Source: Bacteroidota bacterium (GTDB taxonomy: Bacteria > Bacteroidota > Bacteroidia > Bacteroidales > B39-G9). From it: a stretch of DNA of 23,701 nucleotides. The notes beneath the pieces are model-generated. The model ran no database searches. It saw only the letters and a list, made by a program, of their open reading frames with translations, and was not told the DNA's origin. The stretch spans positions 1 to 23,701 of the forward strand of contig JAUVJB010000014.1 of NCBI GenBank assembly GCA_030592465.1, in the 5' to 3' direction. Position 1 is the stretch's first letter, and every line of letters begins with the position of its first letter. Made by a program: the position numbers and the translations under genes. Below are positions 14,603 through 21,664 of this stretch, in pieces.

Positions 14603-15736
14603 CTATAAAATACAAGTTGCTTCATTAACATTATCTACAATATAATTCAATTGTTTCTCTGATAGCTCTGTGTGCATAGGTAATGAGATAACTTTTTTAC
14701 ATAAATTTTCAGTAACAAGAAAATCATCATGCGAAAAAATAAAATCTTTAAATGCTTCCTGTTTATGTATTGGGACAGGATAATATACCATTGAAGGAAT
14801 ACCTTTCGATTTGAAATGTTCTTGCAGCTTATCTCTATCAATATTTTTTGTCATTAAAGTATATTGATGAAAAATATGTGATGAATACCGGCTGCGAAAA
14901 GGTATTTGAAATTTTGGATTATTGATAAAAGCATTATCATAAAAATCAGCAGCTTTTTGTCTTGCAAAATTATATTGTTGCAGATGTTTTAATTTAACTC
15001 TCAGTATAGCAGCTTGAATATTATCTAATCGGGAATTAACTCCAATTAATTCGTGATAATATTTTTTTCTCATACCGTGATTAGCTATTGCTGAAATCTT
15101 TTCATATAAATCATCATCATTAGTAAAAATTGCGCCACCATCACCAAAGCAACCAAGGTTCTTTGACGGGAAAAAGGAAGTACAACCAATATTACCAATT
15201 GTTCCTGCCTTTTTTGTGCTAGTCTGATTAACTTTATAATCAGCACCAAGAGCTTGGGCAGCATCTTCAATTATATATAAATTGTATTTTTCAGCAAGTT
15301 TAATGAGTGAATTCATATCTGCACATTGACCAAATAAATGAACAGGTATAATTGCTTTTGTTTTATCAGTTATAGCTTTCTCAACTTTATTTACATCGAG
15401 ATTAAAAGTATTTGGGTCAACATCAATTAGAACGGGTTTTAAGCCTAATAAAGCAATTACTTCTGCAGTAGCAATAAATGTAAAATCAGAAGTAATAATC
15501 TCATCACCGGGTTTTAAATTTAACGACATTAAAGCAATCTGCAAAGCATCTGTTCCATTTCCACAAGCAATAACATGTTTAACGGAAAGGAAACGTTCCA
15601 GTTCTTTTTGGAATTCATGTACTTGGCTGCCTTTTATAAACGAAGACGTATCAATTACATTCTGTATGGCATTGTCAACCTCAGGTTTTATTTTATCATA
15701 CTGACCTTTTAGGTCAACCATTTTAATTTCTTCCAT
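14603..15736 (-). CDS. wbpE: PLP-dependent sugar aminotransferase (DegT/DnrJ/EryC1, WbpE-like)
   Basis: The 377-residue protein is a DegT/DnrJ/EryC1/StrS aminotransferase. D158 in IIEDAAQALGA binds the pyridine nitrogen, and K192 in FFPSKNLGCFGDGGA forms the Schiff base with PLP. The opening KMVDLKGQYDKIKPEVDNAI is typical of the WbpE/WlbC branch, which aminates the 3-keto group of UDP-GlcNAc-3-keto-uronic acid using glutamate. Neighbours before and after it in the operon supply the other steps. Its leader contains seven 7-base tandem repeats starting 13 bases before the start codon, and a double-hairpin element beyond. Confidence 0.9.
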   Translation of the reverse strand: MEEIKMVDLKGQYDKIKPEVDNAIQNVIDTSSFIKGSQVHEFQKELERFLSVKHVIACGNGTDALQIALMSLNLKPGDEIITSDFTFIATAEVIALLGLKPVLIDVDPNTFNLDVNKVEKAITDKTKAIIPVHLFGQCADMNSLIKLAEKYNLYIIEDAAQALGADYKVNQTSTKKAGTIGNIGCTSFFPSKNLGCFGDGGAIFTNDDDLYEKISAIANHGMRKKYYHELIGVNSRLDNIQAAILRVKLKHLQQYNFARQKAADFYDNAFINNPKFQIPFRSRYSSHIFHQYTLMTKNIDRDKLQEHFKSKGIPSMVYYPVPIHKQEAFKDFIFSHDDFLVTENLCKKVISLPMHTELSEKQLNYIVDNVNEATCIL

Positions 15737-15749
15737 CTATAAAAAAAGA

Positions 15750-15798
15750 GTTTAAAGTTTAAAGTTTAAAGTTCAAAGTTTAAAGTTCAAAGTTTAAA
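15750..15798. repeat. Tandem heptamer repeat (GTTTAAA/GTTCAAA), seven units
   Basis: Seven units in a row: GTTTAAA three times, then GTTCAAA, GTTTAAA, GTTCAAA, GTTTAAA. It begins 13 bases upstream of the aminotransferase start, probably in its leader. On the minus strand the variant units place ACTTTG near a TA, which is close to the -7 promoter consensus. Confidence 0.8.
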
Positions 15799-15810
15799 GT
15801 TTCATACACC

Positions 15811-15884
15811 GCTCTTTCGGATTTGTAATCCGAAAGCATAAATAAAAAAAGAAACATAAAATTTCGGATTACATTCGAAAGAGC
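15811..15884. repeat. 74-base double-hairpin element, copy 2
   Basis: The left arm (15811-15836) is identical to that of the copy at 12501. The right arm, from TTTCGGATTACA to CGAAAGAGC (ending 15884), has lost two bases. The middle differs completely from copy 1, so only the arms are conserved. Confidence 0.7.
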
Positions 15885-15917
15885 GAATTTAAAAAATTAG
15901 CTCACAAAATAAAACAA

Positions 15918-16907
15918 TCATTGCAAATTCTCCCAATACCATTTAACAGCTATTTTTAACCCTTGTTTAAAACTATATTTAGGATTATAATCTAATAATT
16001 TTCTTGCTTTTTCGATAGATGCTAATGAATGTTTCACATCTCCCGAGCGTTCCTGTCCATGTACAGGCTCAATGTTTTGTATTTCGCTGTCAAAATCCGT
16101 TAAATAATTTCTTAGAGTTGAAAATAATTCATTTAAAGATGTAGCTTCTCCATAAGCAACATTATAAACCGTATTTAAAGCATTTTTATTATTTGTAAGT
16201 GCAGCTAATTGATTGGCTTGAATAACATTATCAATATAAGTAAAATCGCGAGAAGTTAAGCCGTCACCATTTATTATAATTTTATTTTTTTTAATGAAAC
16301 TTTTAACAAATTTAGGGATAACCGCAGAATAAGCACCATTTGGGTCTTGTCGCCTGCCAAAAACATTAAAATAACGAAGTCCTATTGTTTCAATACCATA
16401 TAAATCGGAAAAAATTTTAGCATAAAGTTCATTAACATATTTTGTTATTGCATAAGGAGAAAGAGGAGAGCCAATTGTTTCTTCATGTTTAGGTAAAGCA
16501 GGGTGATCGCCATAAGTTGATGAGCTTGCAGCATAAACGAAACGCTTAATACCCTCATCTTTAGATACAATAAGCATATTTACAAAACCACCAATATTAA
16601 CATCATTTGTAGATTTTGGATCTTCAATGGAACGTGGAACAGAACCTAAAGCTGCCTGGTGTAAAACGTAATCAACGCCTTTTACTGCTTTTTTACATGC
16701 ATCAATATCTCGAATATCGCCTTTAATAAATGTAAAATTGTTATTCGTTAAAAAGGGCTCAATATTTTCTTGTTTGCCGGTTGATAAATTATCTAAACAA
16801 ACTACATTATTATCTTGAGCTAATAAAGCCTCTATTAGATTTGAACCAATAAAACCGGCACCACCGGTAACAAGTACTTTTGAATTTTTTATTAATCTTG
16901 AATTCAT
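15918..16907 (-). CDS. wbpP: UDP-N-acetylglucosamine 4-epimerase (WbpP/TviC type)
   Basis: I use the ATG at 16907 (329 residues, MNSRLIKNSKVLVTGG...); an upstream ATG at 16931 would add eight hydrophobic residues not typical of the family. It is an extended short-chain dehydrogenase: GGAGFIGSN for NAD binding, and the SSS plus YxxxK catalytic motif in AASSSTYGDHPAL and SPYAITKYVNELY. The phrases LHQAALGSVPRSIEDP and RYFNVFGRRQDPNGAYSAVIPKF are hallmarks of WbpP/TviC, which interconvert UDP-GlcNAc and UDP-GalNAc. It pairs in many genomes with a TviB/WbpO dehydrogenase, as here. It is the first gene of the block in transcription order. Confidence 0.9.
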   Translation of the reverse strand: MNSRLIKNSKVLVTGGAGFIGSNLIEALLAQDNNVVCLDNLSTGKQENIEPFLTNNNFTFIKGDIRDIDACKKAVKGVDYVLHQAALGSVPRSIEDPKSTNDVNIGGFVNMLIVSKDEGIKRFVYAASSSTYGDHPALPKHEETIGSPLSPYAITKYVNELYAKIFSDLYGIETIGLRYFNVFGRRQDPNGAYSAVIPKFVKSFIKKNKIIINGDGLTSRDFTYIDNVIQANQLAALTNNKNALNTVYNVAYGEATSLNELFSTLRNYLTDFDSEIQNIEPVHGQERSGDVKHSLASIEKARKLLDYNPKYSFKQGLKIAVKWYWENLQ

Positions 16908-16963
16908 TATTAAAAAAACTATTAGAAACAATAATCATAAGCGTTCACACATCGCTTTAAATT

Positions 16964-16989
16964 ATTATACTAAAAATTGTTCTATTGTT
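16964..16989. repeat. 26-base leader block shared with the dehydrogenase gene, copy 2
   Basis: Same orientation and one mismatch relative to 12338-12363. Here it is followed directly by the 29-base repeat at 16998. Confidence 0.6.
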
Positions 16990-16997
16990 TTATTGTC

Positions 16998-17026
16998 AAA
17001 ACTTGTCCGACTGCCGGCGGATTGTT
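16998..17026. repeat. 29-base repeat, copy 2, part of a larger hairpin
   Basis: Reverse complement of 12634-12662 with one mismatch. Its end CGGATTGTT (17018-17026) also pairs with AACAATCCG (17050-17058), and ACTG (17010-17013) with CAGT (17060-17063), so it forms a bulged hairpin with the neighbouring palindrome. Confidence 0.6.
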
Positions 17027-17054
17027 ATTCCTCATATTACTTGTATTTCAACAA

Positions 17055-17070
17055 TCCGTCAGTTGACGGA
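17055..17070. repeat. REP-like palindrome TCCGTCAGTTGACGGA
   Basis: Seven-base arms TCCGTCA and TGACGGA around GT, a relative of the palindromes at 4562 and 4900. It lies 19 bases past the rny stop codon and may act as the end structure of that transcript, though no T-tract is present. Confidence 0.6.
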
Positions 17071-17089
17071 TAAATGTAGCTTTCTGACA

Positions 17090-18628
17090 CTATTTAGCAT
17101 AATTAACAGCTCTTGTCTCACGAATAACAGTAACTTTAACTTGACCGGGATATGTCATTTCATTTTGAATTTTTTCTGCTATTTCAAAAGATAATTTCTC
17201 AGCATCCTTGTCGCTAACTTTTTCACTGCCAACAATAACTCTTAGTTCACGACCTGCTTGGATGGCATAAGTTTTCATCACACCCGGGTGTGATAATGCT
17301 AATTCTTCAAGATTTTTTAGTCGTTTAATATAAGCCTCAACAACTTCACGACGAGCACCCGGACGAGCACCGGAAATAGCATCGCAAACTTGAACAATAG
17401 GGGCTATTAATGTAGTCATCTCAATTTCATCGTGATGAGCCCCAATTGCATTACAAATATCAGATTTTTCTTTATATCGTTCGGCTAATTTCATTCCTAA
17501 TATAGCATGTGGTAATTCGGGCTCATCGTCAGGCACTTTACCAATATCGTGCAACAAACCGGCTCTTTTAGCTAAACGAGCATTTAGACCTAATTCTGCT
17601 GCCATAATTGATGATAAATTAGCAACCTCACGAGAGTGTTGTAATAAATTTTGACCGTAAGAAGAACGATATTTCATTTTACCAATCAAACGTATTAGTT
17701 CAGGATGTAATCCATGAATACCGAGATCAATTGTTGTTCGTTTACCTACTTCAATAATTTCATCTTCGACTTTAGAACGTGTTTTATCAACCACTTCTTC
17801 AATTCGTGCAGGATGAATACGACCATCAGCAACTAATTGATGTAAAGATAAACGTGCAATCTCACGACGAACAGGGTCAAAACATGATAGAATAATAGCT
17901 TCGGGAGTATCATCCACAATAATCTCAACGCCGGTAGCTGCTTCAAGAGCACGAATATTTCTACCTTCACGACCTATGATTCGTCCCTTAATATCGTCAT
18001 TATCAATGTGAAAAACAGAAACAGAATTTTCAACTGAACTTTCAGTTGCAACTCTTTGAATTGTTTCAACCACAATTTTTTTTGCCTCCTTATTAGCAGT
18101 CATTTTGGCCTCATCCATTATATCATTTACAGACGACATAGCTTCGGTTTTGGCTTCAGCTTTTAATGACTCTATTAATTGTGATTTTGCATCACTAACT
18201 GATAACCCTGAAATAGCTTCTAACTGCTCAACTTGACGTTTGTGAAGTTTCTCTAATTCTTCTTCTTTCTTTTCAACAACTTCAATTTGAATATTCAAAT
18301 TATTACGAATTGCATCTAATTCAGTTTTCTTACGTTGATAATCTTCTAATTTCTGTGATAAAGATGATTCTTTTTGCTTAATTCTATTTTCTGCTATTAA
18401 AATCTTCTTATTTTTCTCATTAATAATTTTTTCATGCTCTGTTTTTAAGTGAAAAAATTTCTCTTTTGCTTGTAATATTTTTTCTTTTTTTATAACTTCA
18501 GCCTCAACCTCAGCATCTTTGACAATATTTTTGCTTCTTGTTTTAAAAGCTTTTTGTTGTAAAAAAAAAGTAATAGTAGCTCCTATTGCAAAAGAGACTA
18601 TTACTGCAATTATTAAAATATTATTCAT
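17090..18628 (-). CDS. rny: Ribonuclease Y
   Basis: The 512-residue protein has the full RNase Y layout: an N-terminal membrane helix (about 3-24), a long charged coiled coil (about 30-190), a KH domain with GRIIGREGRNIRALEAATG, and an HD domain with LLQHSREVANLSSIMAAELG and the metal-binding pair H360-D361 in LLHDIGKVPDD. RNase Y is a membrane-bound endonuclease that starts mRNA decay. Length and the C-terminal VRETRAVNYAK are typical. It follows the candidate structured RNA and zapA on the same strand; only 18 bases separate the T-tract of that RNA from its start, so it may be transcribed by read-through from the zapA promoter or from one I cannot see. Confidence 0.96.
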   Translation of the reverse strand: MNNILIIAVIVSFAIGATITFFLQQKAFKTRSKNIVKDAEVEAEVIKKEKILQAKEKFFHLKTEHEKIINEKNKKILIAENRIKQKESSLSQKLEDYQRKKTELDAIRNNLNIQIEVVEKKEEELEKLHKRQVEQLEAISGLSVSDAKSQLIESLKAEAKTEAMSSVNDIMDEAKMTANKEAKKIVVETIQRVATESSVENSVSVFHIDNDDIKGRIIGREGRNIRALEAATGVEIIVDDTPEAIILSCFDPVRREIARLSLHQLVADGRIHPARIEEVVDKTRSKVEDEIIEVGKRTTIDLGIHGLHPELIRLIGKMKYRSSYGQNLLQHSREVANLSSIMAAELGLNARLAKRAGLLHDIGKVPDDEPELPHAILGMKLAERYKEKSDICNAIGAHHDEIEMTTLIAPIVQVCDAISGARPGARREVVEAYIKRLKNLEELALSHPGVMKTYAIQAGRELRVIVGSEKVSDKDAEKLSFEIAEKIQNEMTYPGQVKVTVIRETRAVNYAK

Positions 18629-18646
18629 GTTTTATAAATTTTAAGT

Positions 18647-18848
18647 TAAAAAAAACCCGCATCAATGTCTTTATTCTTAAAAAAACCCCTGTAAACATGG
18701 GTGGAACCGCCGTTTTATTTCTGATTTCCACTGTTTTCAAATTAATGAAAAACCCTAAGGTTGAGGCCTGTCATAGATAACACGAGCTAAACTCCAATAA
18801 TGATAATGTTGAGTTTCCTAAGCAAAATAAAGAATCAATGCGGGCAAT
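18647..18848 (-). ncRNA. Candidate 6S-like RNA between zapA and rny
   Basis: This ~200-base minus-strand stretch has no ORF but clear RNA-like structure. Its ends pair: CCCGCAT at the 5' side (18844-18838) with ATGCGGG at the 3' side (18662-18656), extended past a small internal loop by TCTTTATT with AATAAAGA. Eight T residues follow the 3' arm, as in a terminator. Inside are the perfect stems AAACTC/GAGTTT and GTGGAA/TTCCAC, plus CCC-TG/CA-GGG before another T-run. Size, end-to-end closing stem and position directly downstream of zapA match 6S RNA, which is downstream of zapA in E. coli too. No -7 box is visible before it, so it may be processed from the zapA transcript. The 6S identity is inferred; a structured RNA here is well supported. 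Confidence 0.65.
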
Positions 18849-18877
18849 GATTTTATTTTATTTTATTTAAAAGAACG

Positions 18878-19171
18878 TTATTCCTCTTTTTCTAAATATT
18901 CATTTAATTCCTGTTCTAAGTCTGCTAATCCTTCTACAATCGGTAATACATCTCTCTTCCCCTCCATCTCTACAACTTTTATTACAAATTGTAATGCTGC
19001 CATTGCTAAAAAATCTTGACTATCTTTATCTGAATAAACTTTTTTATATTGTAATACAGTGTCATTTATCTTTTTAGCTGCTTTCCTTACTCCCTCTTCA
19101 TCTTTTCTATCAATTTTCAAAGGATAATACCTATCAACAATATTAACTTTTATTGTAAACTTTTCATCCAT
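18878..19171 (-). CDS. zapA: Cell division protein ZapA
   Basis: The 97-residue protein matches ZapA in length and layout: an N-terminal beta-rich head (KFTIKVNIVDRYYPLKIDRKDEEGVRKAAKKINDTV) and a C-terminal coiled coil starting near DFLAMAALQFVIKVVEME. ZapA forms tetramers that cross-link FtsZ filaments at the division site. It lies 14 bases after a small coiled-coil gene and is followed by a structured RNA and rny, an arrangement I recognise from Bacteroidota genomes. Transcription probably starts at the promoter at 19497-19527. Confidence 0.9.
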   Translation of the reverse strand: MDEKFTIKVNIVDRYYPLKIDRKDEEGVRKAAKKINDTVLQYKKVYSDKDSQDFLAMAALQFVIKVVEMEGKRDVLPIVEGLADLEQELNEYLEKEE

Positions 19172-19185
19172 TTTTTATATAACTA

Positions 19186-19479
19186 CTATCTATTTAAAAG
19201 AGCAATACAATTATCAATTTCCCGCACAATCCCATTTATCTTAATTTTAGCATCATGTTCATTTTCACTTGATGATAAAAATGCTTTTGTTAATTCTAAT
19301 TTTGCATATTTATTTTTAAGTTGTTCTAATTCTTCTTTTTTTGTTTCTAACTCATTTTTTAATTCATTATTTTCAGATAGAAATAAATTATTCTTCTTTT
19401 TTTCATCTTCATGTTTTAAAATAACTCTCTTTATTTTGTCTTTCAAGCCAGTTATTAAGTCATTATAATCTTCACTCAT
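19186..19479 (-). CDS. Small coiled-coil protein upstream of zapA
   Basis: This 97-residue protein is charged and almost wholly helical: a coiled coil from about 20 to 70 (KHEDEKKKNNLFLSENNELK...), then a short motif SSSENEHDAKIKINGIVREIDNCIALLNR that looks like a conserved end. I do not recognise a named family with certainty. Genes of this kind sit next to zapA in Bacteroidota, and by size and coiled coil it could play the part that ZapB plays with ZapA in proteobacteria; that is an inference from position. It is the first gene of the zapA operon, directly behind a good promoter. Confidence 0.75.
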   Translation of the reverse strand: MSEDYNDLITGLKDKIKRVILKHEDEKKKNNLFLSENNELKNELETKKEELEQLKNKYAKLELTKAFLSSSENEHDAKIKINGIVREIDNCIALLNR

Positions 19480-19496
19480 AGCATTTCTTTCTAATA

Positions 19497-19527
19497 CAAA
19501 GTTAACACTGCTTTACTTAATTAACAA
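19497..19527 (-). promoter_or_regulatory. Complete Bacteroidota promoter for the zapA operon
   Basis: On the minus strand TTG (19527-19525) is followed after exactly 20 bases by TAACTTTG (19504-19497), matching the -33 TTG and -7 TAnnTTTG consensus of the Bacteroidota housekeeping sigma factor. The start codon of the first gene is 17 bases further on, so the leader is short. Confidence 0.75.
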
Positions 19528-19635
19528 ATATTTTTATATTTTATTATTTATTATTAAAATCTTTTTAAAATATTAGCTTATTTTGTGAAATAAAGATACA
19601 AATAATTTATTAAAATTCCTAAATTTATTTAAAAA

Positions 19636-21387
19636 ATGAATCAAATTTTTCAAAAATTTTTACTAATATTCTTTTTAACACTATTAATTAATAGTACTTA
19701 TAGTCAAACGAATTTTTCCAAAAATTATTTTCGTTCTCCTGTAGATATTCCAATACGACTGTCAGGAAATTTTGGAGAATTACGTTCTGTTCATTTTCAT
19801 TCGGGTATTGATATTAAAACACAAGGTGTAATTGGTCAAAAAATTTATACCGTTGCTGCCGGTTATATCTCACGCATTAAAATATCTCCTTTTGGTTATG
19901 GAAAAGCATTATACATAACTCATCCTAATGGAATAGTTTCTGTTTATGCTCATCTGTATGAGTTTAATATTCAAATTGATAAATATGTTAAAAAAAAGCA
20001 GTATCAAGAAGAAACTTATGCTATAGATATTTTTCCCGAAAAAGATGAAATTCCGATTCAAAAAGGGGATGTTATTGCATTATCGGGTAATAGTGGTTCA
20101 TCGTCAGGTCCACACCTTCATTTTGAATTAAGAAATGAAAAAACTGCACATCCTATTAATCCTCTACTTTTTAAATTTAACATTACTGATAATATTAAAC
20201 CTCGAATTTATAAATTGTACATTTATCCACAAGATGCTTATAGTTATGTAAACAACTCTAATAACAAAACTGCCTTTCAAATAACAGGCAATAATGGAAA
20301 ATATTTTTTAAAACAACACGACACAATAACAGTTCATGGCAAAGTCGGATTTGCGTTAAAAACAAACGATTTTCTAAATAATTCACGTAATAAATGTGGT
20401 ATATATTCTATTAAATTAATGGTTGACAGTAACTTAATTTTTTTTGATGAATTTGATGAATTTTCTTTTAATGAAACTAAAAATATTAAAAGTTACATTG
20501 ACTATGAAGAAAGTATTCGAAAAAAAAACAGAATTCATAAATGTTTTGTTCAGCCTAATAATAATATTAGTATATATAAAAATGTAAAAAATCGCGGAAT
20601 TATAAATTTCACAAATAATAAAATTCATAATGTTAAATATATAGTAAAAGATGTATATGGTAATACTTCAACTTTAGATTTTACAATTAAAAGCACTTGG
20701 CAAAAAATTGATGTTGTGGATACTAATTATCGCGAATGCACACAAATTATGCCTTATGAAAAAATAAATTATTTTATTCGTGATGACATTAAAATTTTCT
20801 TTCCGCAAAATTCACTTTACGACACACTTTTTTTTCAATATAGTAAATCAGAACCTATTAACGGAAGTATAACCCCTGTTTATCATATTCATAATTGCTA
20901 TACTCCTGTTCAAAAAAAATATTCTTTATCGATAAGAATTGATAGTCTGCCAAATGATTTAATTAATAAAACGATTATTGCTTATGTTGATGAAAAAAAT
21001 GAAATATTTGTAATTGGTAAGGAATGGCAACATGAACAAAACTTTGTTGAAGTAAAAACAGATATATTGGGAAATTTTATTGCAGCTATTGATACTGTTC
21101 CTCCTGAAATAATTCCAATAAATATTGCTAACAATAAAGACTTAAGCACTTTATCAAAAATTAAATTCAAAATTAAAGATAATCTTTCAGGTATTGATAC
21201 TTATAATGGTTTTATTGACGGACAATGGGTTTTGTTTGAATATGATGCAAAAAATGATTTATTAACTTATTATTTTGATGAAAAGATTAACAACAAAACA
21301 AATCATACTCTTGTATTAACTGTAACCGACAGGGTTGGTAATAAAACTACATATTCAGTAAATTTTGTAAAAAAATCAATGGGATAA
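19636..21387 (+). CDS. M23 family zinc metallopeptidase (peptidoglycan endopeptidase)
   Basis: The 583-residue protein has a signal peptide (cleaved near TYSQ, residue 24) and an M23/LytM domain directly after it. The zinc ligands are H55 and D59 in HFHSGID and H162 in HLHFE; the catalytic YAHLYE histidine lies near residue 105. All key residues are present, so it should be active, unlike EnvC-type relatives. A lysine-rich insert sits between the strands, as is usual in Bacteroidota members. Residues ~185-583 lack enzyme motifs and look like beta-sandwich domains (VTDRVGNKTTYSVNF near the end). It would cut peptide cross-links of the wall in the periplasm. Single gene, divergent from the zapA operon with 156 bases between. 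Confidence 0.88.
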   Translation: MNQIFQKFLLIFFLTLLINSTYSQTNFSKNYFRSPVDIPIRLSGNFGELRSVHFHSGIDIKTQGVIGQKIYTVAAGYISRIKISPFGYGKALYITHPNGIVSVYAHLYEFNIQIDKYVKKKQYQEETYAIDIFPEKDEIPIQKGDVIALSGNSGSSSGPHLHFELRNEKTAHPINPLLFKFNITDNIKPRIYKLYIYPQDAYSYVNNSNNKTAFQITGNNGKYFLKQHDTITVHGKVGFALKTNDFLNNSRNKCGIYSIKLMVDSNLIFFDEFDEFSFNETKNIKSYIDYEESIRKKNRIHKCFVQPNNNISIYKNVKNRGIINFTNNKIHNVKYIVKDVYGNTSTLDFTIKSTWQKIDVVDTNYRECTQIMPYEKINYFIRDDIKIFFPQNSLYDTLFFQYSKSEPINGSITPVYHIHNCYTPVQKKYSLSIRIDSLPNDLINKTIIAYVDEKNEIFVIGKEWQHEQNFVEVKTDILGNFIAAIDTVPPEIIPINIANNKDLSTLSKIKFKIKDNLSGIDTYNGFIDGQWVLFEYDAKNDLLTYYFDEKINNKTNHTLVLTVTDRVGNKTTYSVNFVKKSMG

Positions 21388-21453
21388 AAAATAATTTAAG
21401 AATTAGGAATATTAATTTAAACAGATGAAACATCCATGACCAAAGAGAATTAT

Positions 21454-21494
21454 GATTTTGGATTTTAGATTTTAGATTTTAGATTTTAGATTTA
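21454..21494. repeat. Tandem heptamer repeat (GATTTTA)
   Basis: One GATTTTG, four GATTTTA and a final partial unit. It lies in the 277-base gap between the M23 gene and anmK. Confidence 0.75.
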
Positions 21495-21576
21495 ATTTGG
21501 ACACACAAGGGAATGATTATATTATTAGAAATACTTTGCGACTTTGCGAGAAACATTTACAACTAATTAAATATTC

Positions 21577-21639
21577 ACCCCGTTAGATAATTGATAAATT
21601 GATAGAAAATAATACTTAAAACAAAATATCTAACGGGGT
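21577..21639. repeat. 63-base element with perfect 13-base inverted ends, copy 1
   Basis: ACCCCGTTAGATA (21577-21589) and TATCTAACGGGGT (21627-21639) are exact reverse complements around a 37-base A/T-rich centre. It ends 25 bases before the anmK start. A degenerate relative with the same arrangement is at 23548-23606, so this is probably a mobile or REP-like element rather than an operator, though a role in anmK expression is possible. Confidence 0.65.
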
Positions 21640-21664
21640 AAACTAAATATAAAAATATAAACAG

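Noticed and set aside
14577..14615. ATG at 14615 as start of the acetyltransferase
   Set aside because: It would overlap the aminotransferase end, and the family begins at the ATG at 14576.
15750..15798. CRISPR array
   Set aside because: The units are seven bases without spacers, so it is a simple tandem repeat.
16964..16997. Sigma70-type promoter with TTGACA and TATAAT on the minus strand
   Set aside because: The boxes are 24 bases apart, too far, and Bacteroidota use a different consensus.
18586..18780. Plus-strand ORF of 64 codons over the rny start and the structured RNA
   Set aside because: It crosses a conserved gene start and an RNA with paired ends on the opposite strand; the protein resembles nothing.
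21532..21548. Direct repeat ACTTTGCG ACTTTGCG before anmK as an operator
   Set aside because: Only two units, and a similar string occurs near 13829 without a matching context.
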